Below are positions 1 to 8,169 of a DNA stretch of 64,000 bases, in pieces. The first letter of the stretch is position 1; every line of letters starts with the position of its first letter. Under the pieces are notes generated by a model that saw nothing but the letters and a program-made list of their open reading frames with translations, searched no databases and had not been told where the DNA came from. Position numbers and translations under genes: made by a program. The stretch is from Cohnella sp. WQ 127256. GTDB taxonomy: Bacteria > Bacillota > Bacilli > Paenibacillales > Paenibacillaceae. Location: positions 248,001-312,000 of the forward strand of contig NZ_JAMZCY010000007.1 in the NCBI RefSeq assembly GCF_024519285.1. Direction: 5' to 3'.

Positions 1-1
1 G

Positions 2-106
2 TGGCTTGCGTTATATTCGTTCCTTGTTGCCCTTGGCTTGGCCGTCATGATTCGTTATTATCGAACAGACTTCAATTCTGTCCGGTTGAAGGTAGCTCAT
101 GGTTAA
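2..106 (+). CDS. C-terminal end of an integral membrane protein (partial)
   Basis: Reading frame 2 is open from the left edge to TAA at 104-106 and encodes 34 residues. They form one hydrophobic helix (starting WLALYSFLVALGLAV) followed by a basic stretch with RYYR and a short polar tail. This is how the last membrane segment of a multi-pass transporter ends. A terminator follows directly, which supports a real gene end. Too little remains to name the family; an MFS or MATE-type exporter would fit but cannot be shown. A longer open frame beginning at base 1 is not membrane-like and has no family features. Confidence 0.55.
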   Translation, partial: WLALYSFLVALGLAVMIRYYRTDFNSVRLKVAHG

Positions 107-124
107 GGTGTTTCACGAGTAATA

Positions 125-164
125 ATAAAGGTCGTTCTCCACGTGGAGAACGACCTTTATTTAA
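125..164. terminator. Bidirectional intrinsic terminator
   Basis: A perfect 16-bp stem (arms 125-140 and 145-160, core AAAGGTCGTTCTCC) with an ACGT loop has A-rich and T-rich flanks. It lies between the convergent membrane-protein end and the SDR gene, so it can stop transcription from both sides. Confidence 0.9.
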
Positions 165-186
165 TAGCTGTCGTACCAATCAATAG

Positions 187-1080
187 TTATCCGTTTACGA
201 TTTCTCCACCATTCACATGTAGAACTTGTCCGGCCATATAGGAGGAGTCCTCGCTAGCTAAGTACACATATGCAGGAGCGAGCTCATCGGGTTGACCTGC
301 TCGTTTCATAGGAGTATCTGCCCCGAATTTGGCGACCTGCTGTGCGTCGAAGGTTGACGGGATTAGGGGGGTCCAGATTGGACCGGGAGCCACGGCATTT
401 ACGCGAATGCCTTGACCGATGACATTCATCGCCAAAGAGCGGGTGAACGATACGATTGCTCCTTTGGTAGAAGAGTAATCAAGTAAGGTTGGGCTTCCAC
501 GGTAAGCGGTAATGGATGCGGTATTAATAATGGTTGCACCGGGTTTTAGTTGAGGCATGGCAGCCTGGGTGAGATAGAACATACCAAATACATTCGTACG
601 GAATGTTCTTTCTAGCTGTTCAGGTGTAATTTGTTCCAACTTATCCTGAGGGTGCTGTTCAGCGGCGTTATTGACAACAATATCGAGTCTTCCTAAATCG
701 CTAATCGTTTGATTGACGGCTTGCATACAGAATGCGTGATTACCGATATCACCTCTAATTAATAAGCAACGACGACCTTCTGCTTCAATTTGCTTTTTCG
801 TTTCTTCCGCATCGACATCCTCGTTCAAGTAAATGACAGCAACGTCTGCGCCTTCCTTGGCATAGATGATCGATACCGATCGTCCGATACCACTATCGCC
901 TCCGCTTACGATAGCGACCTTGCCCATTAACTTCCCGGCTGGACGATATAAGGGAGATTCGGACTCCGGGAGGGGATTCATGTTCTGCTCAATGCCCGGC
1001 TGCTGATTCTGGTGCTGCGGCGGAAAGGAAGTAGGCCTTTGTGGTGTTTGTGAATTTGTCATGCTTGTAGGTTTAACCAA
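187..1080 (-). CDS. SDR family oxidoreductase (general-stress-type short-chain dehydrogenase)
   Basis: A 297-residue NAD(P)-dependent short-chain dehydrogenase. The Rossmann motif GGDSGIG is at residues 60-66, NNAA at 137-140, and the catalytic Ser-Tyr-Lys at about S189, Y202 and K206 (YSSTK). The proline- and glutamine-rich N-terminal 45 residues followed by the SDR core are typical of the group that includes Bacillus YdaD and YhxC-like stress proteins, which are longer than classical 250-residue SDRs. The substrate cannot be told from sequence. The start is uncertain: TTG at 1080 has GGGAG only one base away, while ATG at 1062 has no well-placed ribosome site. It is monocistronic and ends at a terminator shared with the upstream gene. 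Confidence 0.9.
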   Translation of the reverse strand: MVKPTSMTNSQTPQRPTSFPPQHQNQQPGIEQNMNPLPESESPLYRPAGKLMGKVAIVSGGDSGIGRSVSIIYAKEGADVAVIYLNEDVDAEETKKQIEAEGRRCLLIRGDIGNHAFCMQAVNQTISDLGRLDIVVNNAAEQHPQDKLEQITPEQLERTFRTNVFGMFYLTQAAMPQLKPGATIINTASITAYRGSPTLLDYSSTKGAIVSFTRSLAMNVIGQGIRVNAVAPGPIWTPLIPSTFDAQQVAKFGADTPMKRAGQPDELAPAYVYLASEDSSYMAGQVLHVNGGEIVNG

Positions 1081-1216
1081 ACTCCCTTGCTTTACGCATG
1101 GAAGTGATGTTGATACGTGATCCTATTTTTTGCCCATAACTTAATAAAAGCATTATTCATAAAAACTCGGTTCTTGACGATATATGTCATAAATATAAAT
1201 GTGGAGAGTGGCTTGG

Positions 1217-3325
1217 GTGAGAAAAAGAATGAAATGGTCTCTTTCAATCAAATTTATAACAATGGTTGTTGTATTTCTTATCGTTGTATTCGCGATAATG
1301 GTGCAATTGAATCTCAATAACCTCAAAAAGGTTAGTGTTAGTAAAGGGGAATTTGAGGCAAAGAACGCTGGGCAAGAATATGGCTTGTCATTCAGAAAAA
1401 CTCTGGTCGGACTTCAACATGAGCTCCAAATGCTTTCCCTTGTCATGAATAATACCCGAGAGACATCTTCTTCATCTCGAGAGGAGGTTGTTCTTCTGCT
1501 GAAAAAAATGTTGGAGGTTCATCCAGAATTGCTGGGAACATATACGATATGGGAGCCGAATGCATTCGATGGTAAAGATGCGGATTATGTAAACAAAACG
1601 CCTTACAATGATGAAACGGGTCGGTTAATTCCTTATGTGGTTCGAAATGGAGATCAAATTGTTGTGGAGTCGATCAAGAACTATGAAACCCCGGGGGACG
1701 GAGACTTTTACCTACTACCTAAGAAAAATAAGAAAGTTACGTTAATGGAGCCTTATTCCTATGATATCGATGGGAAATCCGTTCAAATGACTTCTCTAAT
1801 TGTCCCTATTCTTGATAAGGAGGATCGTTTTCTTGGTATGGTGGGGGTAGACTTTACGTTGGACTCCTTGCAGGAATCAGCGAAGGAGTATAAGCCGCTT
1901 GGTGGGTATGTCACTATCATTTCGGGTCAAGGCAATTATGTAGCGAATCCTGTTCATCCAAACCTAATCTCAAAGCCATATGGAGACCAAGAGGATAAAA
2001 AGGAACTATTCACGAAAGTGGTTGCTGGAGAAACGACACAAGGCTATACGAAAGATCTATCGGGAGAAACTGCGCTGAGTATGTTCTTACCTATTCATCT
2101 GGATGGCAGTGACGACGTCATCTATGCTGAAACAGTTATTTCTGAGAATAAAATTCTAGAATCTTATTATAAGAATAGAACAACAACTCAACTGATTAGT
2201 ATTATTTCGTTGATCGTGCTCAGTCTAGTGCTTGCGATATCGATACGGCGATTAATCATTCGACATTTACACACGTTCGTTAGAACAGTAAAAGTCATGG
2301 CAGAAGGAGATTTGACTCAAAAAGTTGAGATCCGTAGTAGGGATGAATTCGGGCAGCTTGCGGGAGATTTTAATCATATGACGGGTGAACTGCGGGGCAT
2401 GTTCCATCTCGTTCAAGATCTCTCCATGTCGGTAGGGGCGACCTCAGAGCAACTGACGGCTAGCGCCGAACAAACCAGCCTAGCATCCGAGACGATTGCT
2501 CGTTCAATTGAGCAGGTGGCAGCAGGCTCAGAAACACAAAACCGTTATGCGAGAGAAACAGCGACAGCAATGACTGAAATGTCCGCTGGTATACAGAGAA
2601 TTGCGGATTCGTCTTCTGCGGTATCCGCATCCACGCAGGAGGTACAATCGCAAACTGAGCTTGGTAATTCGCGGTTACGCGAGGCAGGGGAGCAAATGGC
2701 ACGGGTCAGGAATACGGTCACTGAAGCTGAACAGGTCATGGAGCGATTAGGCGAGCGCTCTAAAGAAATCGGTGGCATTGTAAGTTTGATTTCTCAAATT
2801 AGCTACCAAACCAACCTGTTGGCTTTGAACGCAGCGATTGAGGCTGCAAGGGCAGGGGAGCACGGTCGTGGCTTCGTCATTGTCGCGGCCGAAGTACGTA
2901 AGCTCGCGGATCAGACCTTTAAGGCTACGGAACAGATCAGTGGATTAATCCAGACGGTTCAGGATGAAACGGCTAACGCTACAAAAATGATGAAGTTAGG
3001 AACATTAGAGGTAAGAGAGGGTGAGCAGCACGTTATCGAATGCTCGACTTTGTTCCAAGCTGTGGCGAATGAAATGCTACGAGTTAGCGATCAGATTCAA
3101 GAGGTGTCTGCGACTTCGGAGCAAATGAACGCCAGCTCAGAGCAAGTGAATGCTTCGGTAGTGGAACTATCCCGCCTTGCTGGAGAAGCTTCAGACAGTT
3201 CGCAAAACGTTGCATCAGCATCCCAAGAACAGCTAGCCTCAATGGAGGAAGTGGCGTCATCCTCCATTGCGCTTAGTAACATGGTGCAAGAGCTGTTGGA
3301 GAAGCTATCTCGCTTCAAAATCTAA
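1217..3325 (+). CDS. Methyl-accepting chemotaxis protein with dCache-type sensor
   Basis: Membrane chemoreceptor of about 702 residues. One membrane helix lies at about 11-31, then an extracellular sensor of about 290 residues with a double-Cache look, a second helix at about 323-346, a HAMP linker, and a cytoplasmic coiled-coil signalling domain. The signalling hairpin tip carries NLLALNAAIEAARAGEHGRG at about residue 533, the CheA/CheW contact region. It would relay ligand binding to the flagellar motor through CheA. The GTG at 1217 is preferred because GGAG at 1203-1206 is well spaced before it; an in-frame ATG at 1199 adds six residues but lacks a site. The ligand is unknown. Confidence 0.93.
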   Translation: MRKRMKWSLSIKFITMVVVFLIVVFAIMVQLNLNNLKKVSVSKGEFEAKNAGQEYGLSFRKTLVGLQHELQMLSLVMNNTRETSSSSREEVVLLLKKMLEVHPELLGTYTIWEPNAFDGKDADYVNKTPYNDETGRLIPYVVRNGDQIVVESIKNYETPGDGDFYLLPKKNKKVTLMEPYSYDIDGKSVQMTSLIVPILDKEDRFLGMVGVDFTLDSLQESAKEYKPLGGYVTIISGQGNYVANPVHPNLISKPYGDQEDKKELFTKVVAGETTQGYTKDLSGETALSMFLPIHLDGSDDVIYAETVISENKILESYYKNRTTTQLISIISLIVLSLVLAISIRRLIIRHLHTFVRTVKVMAEGDLTQKVEIRSRDEFGQLAGDFNHMTGELRGMFHLVQDLSMSVGATSEQLTASAEQTSLASETIARSIEQVAAGSETQNRYARETATAMTEMSAGIQRIADSSSAVSASTQEVQSQTELGNSRLREAGEQMARVRNTVTEAEQVMERLGERSKEIGGIVSLISQISYQTNLLALNAAIEAARAGEHGRGFVIVAAEVRKLADQTFKATEQISGLIQTVQDETANATKMMKLGTLEVREGEQHVIECSTLFQAVANEMLRVSDQIQEVSATSEQMNASSEQVNASVVELSRLAGEASDSSQNVASASQEQLASMEEVASSSIALSNMVQELLEKLSRFKI

Positions 3326-3332
3326 TTGGAAA

Positions 3333-3368
3333 GGGCAGCCCGCGAACATTTCGGGCTGCCTTCTTTTT
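3333..3368 (+). terminator. Intrinsic terminator after the chemoreceptor
   Basis: Stem GGCAGCCCG (3334-3342) / CGGGCTGCC (3352-3360) is followed by TTCTTTTTT. It ends the chemoreceptor transcript just before the 3' end of spoVR, which is on the opposite strand. Confidence 0.92.
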
Positions 3369-3379
3369 TGTCTACATCC

Positions 3380-3931
3380 TCACACGTTTTTGCGAGTCGT
3401 TTTTTTACCATCGCAGGTGAACAGTATCTTTTTGTCATCGGAGAAGGTCTCGAGATGTACCTGTTTTCCCCACAATTGAACCAAGTAAGGGAGCGTGCGC
3501 TCGACATACTTCGTATCAAGCTCAGTTCCCTCGTACTGATGCGTAATATACAGCTCTCCGTTACGTTGATAGTCTCCGTCCGTTACTTCTAAATAAGGGA
3601 ATCCACCGTTGACTCGAGAATACACAAGCTGATCCCGGATGTGCTCCCAACCTTTATCGGTTATTTTCCACTCCTGACCCTTCTTCTCAAAAATATAAAG
3701 ATCCAGCTCATCCGTTAGCTCTTTAGTTAAGTAATTACGTAGAAATGAAGGATCAGATTCGAGCTCCCGTACCTCAAAAATCTTCTCTCTCCCGAATCTC
3801 TTCTCAATGTCCTCGAAAATCTTGAGTCCAAGATAGTAAGGATTGAGGGAATGACGTGAGGGCTGAACGACAGAGGAATTGAGCTTCGCATATTCGATTG
3901 TTTCTTCACTCGTAAGCGGCAACTCGCGCAT
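3380..3931 (-). CDS. spoVR: SpoVR, C-terminal part of a split gene
   Basis: These 183 residues correspond to the C-terminal 40 percent of SpoVR, a mother-cell sporulation protein needed for normal spore cortex. The ATG at 3931 is an internal codon of the full gene: the homologous frame continues upstream as YWHQRI through 3949 and into the 18-bp repeat (NEGWAS), where the mobile element begins. A TAG lies just inside the element, so nothing upstream can now be translated into it. Joined to the part at 24571-25410, it gives 280 + 189 = 469 residues, matching the usual length of about 468. Taken alone this half should be inactive. It ends beside the chemoreceptor terminator. Confidence 0.95.
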   Translation of the reverse strand: MRELPLTSEETIEYAKLNSSVVQPSRHSLNPYYLGLKIFEDIEKRFGREKIFEVRELESDPSFLRNYLTKELTDELDLYIFEKKGQEWKITDKGWEHIRDQLVYSRVNGGFPYLEVTDGDYQRNGELYITHQYEGTELDTKYVERTLPYLVQLWGKQVHLETFSDDKKILFTCDGKKTTRKNV

Positions 3932-3949
3932 GATCCTCTGATGCCAATA

Positions 3950-3967
3950 CGAAGCCCAGCCTTCGTT
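3950..3967. repeat. attL: 18-bp direct repeat at the left element boundary
   Basis: CGAAGCCCAGCCTTCGTT, identical to 24571-24588. On the minus strand it encodes the conserved SpoVR segment NEGWAS. The base before it differs between the two copies, as does the base after it, so the identity is exactly 18 bp. Confidence 0.95.
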
Positions 3968-3968
3968 G

Positions 3969-3981
3969 AGCTAAGGTGCTT
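3969..3981. repeat. Left terminal inverted repeat of the element
   Basis: AGCTAAGGTGCTT, the exact reverse complement of AAGCACCTTAGCT at 24555-24567. The arms lie one base (left) and three bases (right) inside the direct repeats, so they are likely recombinase-binding half-sites. Confidence 0.85.
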
Positions 3982-4248
3982 TTTATTTTGTGAATGGTTA
4001 AGGTGGAAATCATTGACTTTGCCATTTGCGAGATAGTAGAATGATAAATGAGGAAATAGACCCAGACCTTTCCTTCTGAAGAAGGATAGAACTGTGTCTT
4101 GATATGCAGTAGAAAGGAGAATCCTCTTAAACAGGAAAATTAACTGCGTTACTAATACTGAATTGCTTTTGTATGACTTTGACACTTATACATATTCGGT
4201 CATTAGTATGATATTCCTGCAAGCCATTCAAAAAAATTTTTGAACGAT

Positions 4249-4268
4249 TTGTGAACAGAGGTTCACAA
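4249..4268. promoter_or_regulatory. Palindrome with LexA/SOS-box form before the first CD-NTase
   Basis: TTGTGAAC-AGAG-GTTCACAA is a perfect 8-bp inverted repeat with a 4-base centre. Its core GAAC-N4-GTTC matches the spacing and half-sites of the Gram-positive LexA (DinR) box, although the central bases deviate at one position. It sits between the candidate promoter and the ribosome site (AAGAGGGGG, 4267-4275), so a bound repressor could block CBASS transcription. As RNA it could also form a hairpin just ahead of the ribosome site. The assignment rests on motif form only. Confidence 0.5.
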
Positions 4269-4279
4269 GAGGGGGTACC

Positions 4280-5410
4280 ATGCTGCTAATAGAAAAGAAT
4301 AATTCACAGTTAGACGATTTATTGCAACGAATAGGCTATAAATTGCAAATCAGCAAAACCCAGAGAGAGCTTGCTGAGGGACGATATAACGCTGTTGCAA
4401 AATGGTTGACGAAAGATGATGCATTGTTCCAAGAGAATGACATAGACGTTTACTCGCAAGGATCATTACGAATTGGTACAACTGTAAAACCGCTAAAACA
4501 ACAAGAGTACGATCTAGATATTGTTTTTGAAATTAATGATCGGTGGCATGAGAAAAATCCATTAGATTTACTTGATTCCATTGAAGATAGATTGCGTGAT
4601 AACGATGTCTACAAGTCGATGGTTGAACGGAAAAACCGTTGCATCCGTTTGAATTACGCAAATGAATTTCATATGGATATTCTTCCCGCACATCCTACTG
4701 ATTCTAGCAACAGCACTTGTATTAAGGTGCCTGATCGTAAAGTGGAGGATTGGAAGGACAGTAATCCAAAGGGGTATGCCAATTGGTTTGATGCACGTTC
4801 GCATCAGTATTATACCCTTCTCGAAAAGAGTGCAAACATTGATCCTTTACCTGAAGATGAGTCAATCGAACGAAAGCCCCCATTGAAGAGGGCAGTACAG
4901 CTTATGAAACGCTTTCGAGACGTTTATTTTGAGCAGAATTCTGAGGAAGCACCAATTAGTATTGTGCTTACAACATTGGCAGGACAGTGCTACAGAGGAC
5001 AGGCTTCTGTAGCTGAAGCATTATCATCTATACTTCAAGATATTATCGAACTAATACCACAAGATGGGAGTCGACTTGTTGTTTTAAACCCATCTAATCT
5101 CCATGAAGATCTAAGTGAGCGTTGGATCGAGAATAAAAAGCTATACCAATCATTTGTTACATTTATTAAAGATTTTAATGCACATTGGTCTCATCTCTTG
5201 AACCTTCATGGAATCCATAAGATATCAGAGGAACTTAAAAAGATGTTTGGCGAGAACATCATTACAGAATCGCTCAAGGAGCAAACCGATTTTTATGAGC
5301 AACTTCGAAACCAAAAGCGTTTATCAGTGGTAGGAAGTACAGGGCTATTGACGGTTGCGGCTACTTCGAAATCAATCCCACTAAGGGAAAACACCTTTTA
5401 TGGGGACTAA
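4280..5410 (+). CDS. CBASS CD-NTase (cGAS/DncV-like nucleotidyltransferase), system 1
   Basis: 376-residue bacterial cGAS-like enzyme that would make a cyclic oligonucleotide upon phage infection. The nucleotidyltransferase signature is G61-S62 (QGSLRIGTTV), with catalytic aspartates D78 and D80 (EYDLDIVFE) and D133 (HMDILPAHP). The length is normal for the family. The C terminus reads NTFYGD; many E2-partnered CD-NTases end in a conserved aromatic-glycine, and here one Asp follows the Gly. ATG at 4280 follows AAGAGGGGG by a few bases. The stop overlaps the start of the E2 gene by 11 bases, which indicates translational coupling. The product nucleotide cannot be assigned. Confidence 0.93.
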   Translation: MLLIEKNNSQLDDLLQRIGYKLQISKTQRELAEGRYNAVAKWLTKDDALFQENDIDVYSQGSLRIGTTVKPLKQQEYDLDIVFEINDRWHEKNPLDLLDSIEDRLRDNDVYKSMVERKNRCIRLNYANEFHMDILPAHPTDSSNSTCIKVPDRKVEDWKDSNPKGYANWFDARSHQYYTLLEKSANIDPLPEDESIERKPPLKRAVQLMKRFRDVYFEQNSEEAPISIVLTTLAGQCYRGQASVAEALSSILQDIIELIPQDGSRLVVLNPSNLHEDLSERWIENKKLYQSFVTFIKDFNAHWSHLLNLHGIHKISEELKKMFGENIITESLKEQTDFYEQLRNQKRLSVVGSTGLLTVAATSKSIPLRENTFYGD

Positions 5411-5873
5411 CAGAGGTATTTGGGCGAAAAGAAAACCAATACCGATTTCACAGCAAATCCAAACTATGAAACGACATTTCCCGCTTTTTGATGTGCAGTG
5501 GAGTAAAGGAGTAGTGGTTTGGACAGGTGTTCTGCAACCTAGTGAGCTATCAGATAGTTACGTCGTAAATATTCGATATTCTTTGATGATCCGGCAACCA
5601 GAAGTATGGGTTGATTCACCAAAGCTTGTCAAAAGAAATGGTGCTGAAAGTATTCCTCATACCTATGCAAGGGACAGGCTATGCCTGTTCCGCCCACGCA
5701 AAAGAGAATGGACGAAATACATGTTCATTGCCGTGACTATTGTTCCTTGGATATCACTTTGGCTACTCCATTATGAATACTGGCTCGCGACTGGTGAATG
5801 GCGGGGCGGAGGCGAACACCCAGGCAAGAATAATAAAGGGGGCAGAGTGGGTGTACAAGATATTAGCTATTGA
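5400..5873 (+). CDS. E2-like CBASS accessory protein, system 1
   Basis: 157 residues, of the single-domain E2-like type found in short type II CBASS operons that lack the E1 and JAB proteins. The likely catalytic cysteine is C95 in HTYARDRLCLFRP, followed by the tract PWISLWLLHYEYWLATGEW and GGGEHP characteristic of this family. E2-like partners form a thioester with, or conjugate, the C terminus of their CD-NTase and raise its activity. The gene lies between its CD-NTase (11-base overlap) and the phospholipase effector (23-base overlap), so all three form one operon. Confidence 0.85.
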   Translation: MGTNRGIWAKRKPIPISQQIQTMKRHFPLFDVQWSKGVVVWTGVLQPSELSDSYVVNIRYSLMIRQPEVWVDSPKLVKRNGAESIPHTYARDRLCLFRPRKREWTKYMFIAVTIVPWISLWLLHYEYWLATGEWRGGGEHPGKNNKGGRVGVQDISY

Positions 5874-6792
5874 TGGTGGAGGAATAAAGGGAGTTTTCCC
5901 CGCTGCTTTTTTAGCTTCGATTGAAGAAGATATAGGAGACAAGGTAAGTAATTACTTTGATTTGATAGTGGGGACATCTACTGGTGGAATTATTGCATTA
6001 GCACTTGGGTTGGGTATGTCCTCTAAGGAGATCCTTAGTTTCTACGAGCAATCAGGTCCAAAGATTTTTAAAGGAAATCGTTTTTTTCGTGTACTGAGAC
6101 AAATTGGTTTTTCCAAGTACAGTCAGAAACCTCTTCGGGAAGCTCTTTGTTTGTACTTTAAAGACAAGCAGTTAGGAGATTGCCAAACTCGTGTTGTTGT
6201 TCCTTCGCTAAATCTGGAGACTGGAGAAGTACATGTGTTCAAGACGGCGCATCACGAGAGGTTTAAAAGGGATTATAAAGAAAAAGTTGTGGATGTTGCA
6301 CTATCCACTTCAGCTGCTCCAACATTCTTCCCAACACAACGCTCTTCAGTAGGCACTCCTTTAGTTGACGGAGGTCTTTGGGCTAATAACCCAGTTGGAA
6401 CAGCAGTTGTTGAAGCACTTGGTATTCTTAATTGGAATCCAGGTGAGTTTGATGTTTTGAGTATTGGTTGTACAGCCGAGCCAATGTCGATCAAGTGGGG
6501 GCGTAAATTCCCATTAGGCATGGGTTATTGGGCTAAAAAATCAGTTGAAGCTTTTATGAAAGCTCAATCCTCGCAATCTTTAGGAACAGCTAAACTTCTT
6601 GCGGGGCATTCACACATCTATAGATTTGATCCTTCTGTAGAAGCGAAGAGATTTAGTTTAGATGGGATAAATGAAATTCAATCATTAAGAGGACTTGGGA
6701 TATCGGAGGCTAGGAAGGCGTTACCTGTTATCGAATCAATTTTCTTTAAAAGTATAGCTGCACCCTTTGAACCATTTTATAAACTATATTAG
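5851..6792 (+). CDS. capV: Patatin-like phospholipase CBASS effector (CapV-type)
   Basis: 313 residues. Patatin fold motifs are complete: oxyanion loop GGGIKG at about 9-14, nucleophile S43 in GTSTGG, and catalytic D173 in VDGGLWANNP. CapV enzymes are switched on by the cyclic nucleotide of the neighbouring CD-NTase and degrade membrane phospholipids, killing the infected cell. GTG at 5851 is chosen because AAAGGGGG at 5836-5842 lies eight bases before it and because the catalytic core begins directly after (VYKILAIDGGG); longer frames add unrelated sequence. Third and last gene of CBASS operon 1. Confidence 0.92.
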   Translation: MYKILAIDGGGIKGVFPAAFLASIEEDIGDKVSNYFDLIVGTSTGGIIALALGLGMSSKEILSFYEQSGPKIFKGNRFFRVLRQIGFSKYSQKPLREALCLYFKDKQLGDCQTRVVVPSLNLETGEVHVFKTAHHERFKRDYKEKVVDVALSTSAAPTFFPTQRSSVGTPLVDGGLWANNPVGTAVVEALGILNWNPGEFDVLSIGCTAEPMSIKWGRKFPLGMGYWAKKSVEAFMKAQSSQSLGTAKLLAGHSHIYRFDPSVEAKRFSLDGINEIQSLRGLGISEARKALPVIESIFFKSIAAPFEPFYKLY

Positions 6793-6805
6793 ACAAAGAC
6801 ATCTG

Positions 6806-6841
6806 AGGAGGGGTGATCTTGGAGCCCCTCTCTATTATTTC
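6806..6841 (+). terminator. Probable terminator of CBASS operon 1
   Basis: GAGGGG (6808-6813) pairs with CCCCTC (6825-6830) and is followed by TCTATTATTTC. The U-tract is interrupted, so termination may be partial. Confidence 0.5.
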
Positions 6842-6915
6842 ATCTACTGTTATACGAAAATTCAATGTTTTAACCAATTATCGAGTGGGATCATACATTC
6901 GTAAAAGAGAGGAAT

Positions 6916-8169
6916 ATGTCAATGACTCAAGAACTTCAATTTAAGTATAATTCACTTCTAGAAGAGGTGGCATCCGGATTAGATATATCACCTAGCAAAT
7001 ACAAACAAGCTGTTGATCGTTATAAAAAAGTAAGCATGTGGATATCAGCAGGAGAATATGAAGGCTTAGGAGGTGAGATTCATTGCTATGCACAAGGTTC
7101 TTTTCGTCTCGGAACCGTTGTTCGTCCAATTCGTGGGGGCGAAGAATCCGGATATGACATAGATCTTGTGTGTGAATTTCCCATAATAGAGGATGGGATC
7201 ACACCCGAAGCACTTAAAATTTTAATTGGCAACAGACTCGCTGAAAATAAAGAGTATCAAGAAATGCTCGATGAAGAAGGTAGACGCTGTTGGACACTTT
7301 TGTACTCAGAGCAAGACGGAATTGGCTTTCACTTAGATATTCTTCCTGCAATTCCTGGGGACCCTGATTACGTTAGTGTAGAAGTGGGGTTTACCCAAAA
7401 AGCAATTAAAATTACTCATAAGAATAAAGATGAAAGTTATGAATGGTCTCAAAGTAATCCGAGCGGTTATGCGGATTGGTTTGAAGCCATAAATAAGCCA
7501 ACATTGGATCTTATTAAAGCACTTCATCAAAAGCGTATTTTTGAAAACAACAAAGGTTTATTCGCTCGGATTGACGATGTTCCAGAAGTGTTAATTAAAA
7601 CACCTCTTCAAAAAGTAATTCAAATTCTAAAGCGCCACCGTGATCTTCGCTTTATGAATCAAGAATTTGAAGACGATAAGCCCATCTCGATGATAATCAC
7701 AACGTTGGCAGCGCGACTTTATCAGAATGAAGCGGATGTTTTTGTCGCTTTGAACAATATCGTTGATCAGCTTGATAACCTTGCTTTACTTCTTAATCCA
7801 GAATTCGTGTTGTCCAAAAGCCTTCAAGATTTAGAACTTATTAAGCGAAATTCAGACGGTACTTGGATAATCTCGAACCCAGTTAATCCGAATGAAAATT
7901 TCGCTGATCGTTGGCATGAAAATAAAAGTAGCAAGGCGAGAGCATTTTTTCAATGGGTTAAATGGGTCAAGGAAGATCTAATCCAGATCTTAAATAGTAA
8001 TGACATTAACGAACTAAGTAAGTCCCTTAAAACTTCACTTGGGGAGCAAATGGTAAATAAGGCTTTGAAATCTCTGCAACTCAGAGCGGCTTCTTTATCA
8101 ACTGTAGTTGCATCAGTGCCGCCACGCATAGAAATTTCAAATCCTAATAAACCGTGGGGATTTGAATGA
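6916..8169 (+). CDS. CBASS CD-NTase (cGAS/DncV-like nucleotidyltransferase), system 2
   Basis: 417-residue second cGAS-like enzyme, only distantly similar to the one at 4280. G61-S62 lie in AQGSFRLGTVVRP, the metal-binding aspartates are D81 and D83 (YDIDLV), and the third is D141 (FHLDILPA). It would signal to the HNH-SAVED nuclease two genes downstream, so its product is probably a cyclic oligonucleotide read by SAVED. The C terminus is KPWGFE, again a near-terminal glycine followed by extra residues. AGAGAGGA precedes ATG 6916; a second ATG lies two codons on. It overlaps the next gene by four bases (ATGA). Confidence 0.93.
   Translation: MSMTQELQFKYNSLLEEVASGLDISPSKYKQAVDRYKKVSMWISAGEYEGLGGEIHCYAQGSFRLGTVVRPIRGGEESGYDIDLVCEFPIIEDGITPEALKILIGNRLAENKEYQEMLDEEGRRCWTLLYSEQDGIGFHLDILPAIPGDPDYVSVEVGFTQKAIKITHKNKDESYEWSQSNPSGYADWFEAINKPTLDLIKALHQKRIFENNKGLFARIDDVPEVLIKTPLQKVIQILKRHRDLRFMNQEFEDDKPISMIITTLAARLYQNEADVFVALNNIVDQLDNLALLLNPEFVLSKSLQDLELIKRNSDGTWIISNPVNPNENFADRWHENKSSKARAFFQWVKWVKEDLIQILNSNDINELSKSLKTSLGEQMVNKALKSLQLRAASLSTVVASVPPRIEISNPNKPWGFE

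Larger units (their letters stand above)
3968..4279. other. Left end of the element: 312 bp without a gene, leader of CBASS operon 1
   Basis: No convincing coding frame is present. A TTGACA box near 4177 is followed after a long 19-base spacer by TAGTAT near 4202, a weak promoter candidate for the first CBASS operon. A 20-bp palindrome follows at 4249-4268. The rest appears to be A+T-rich spacer. Confidence 0.5.

Noticed and set aside
1..186. Open frame of 61 codons from base 1
   Set aside because: Its second half runs through the bidirectional terminator. Frame 2 gives a membrane-helix C terminus that stops before the terminator, which fits better.
3727..4185. 152-codon minus-strand frame across the left element boundary
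   Set aside because: It crosses the att junction in a frame different from spoVR, has no ribosome site and resembles no family.
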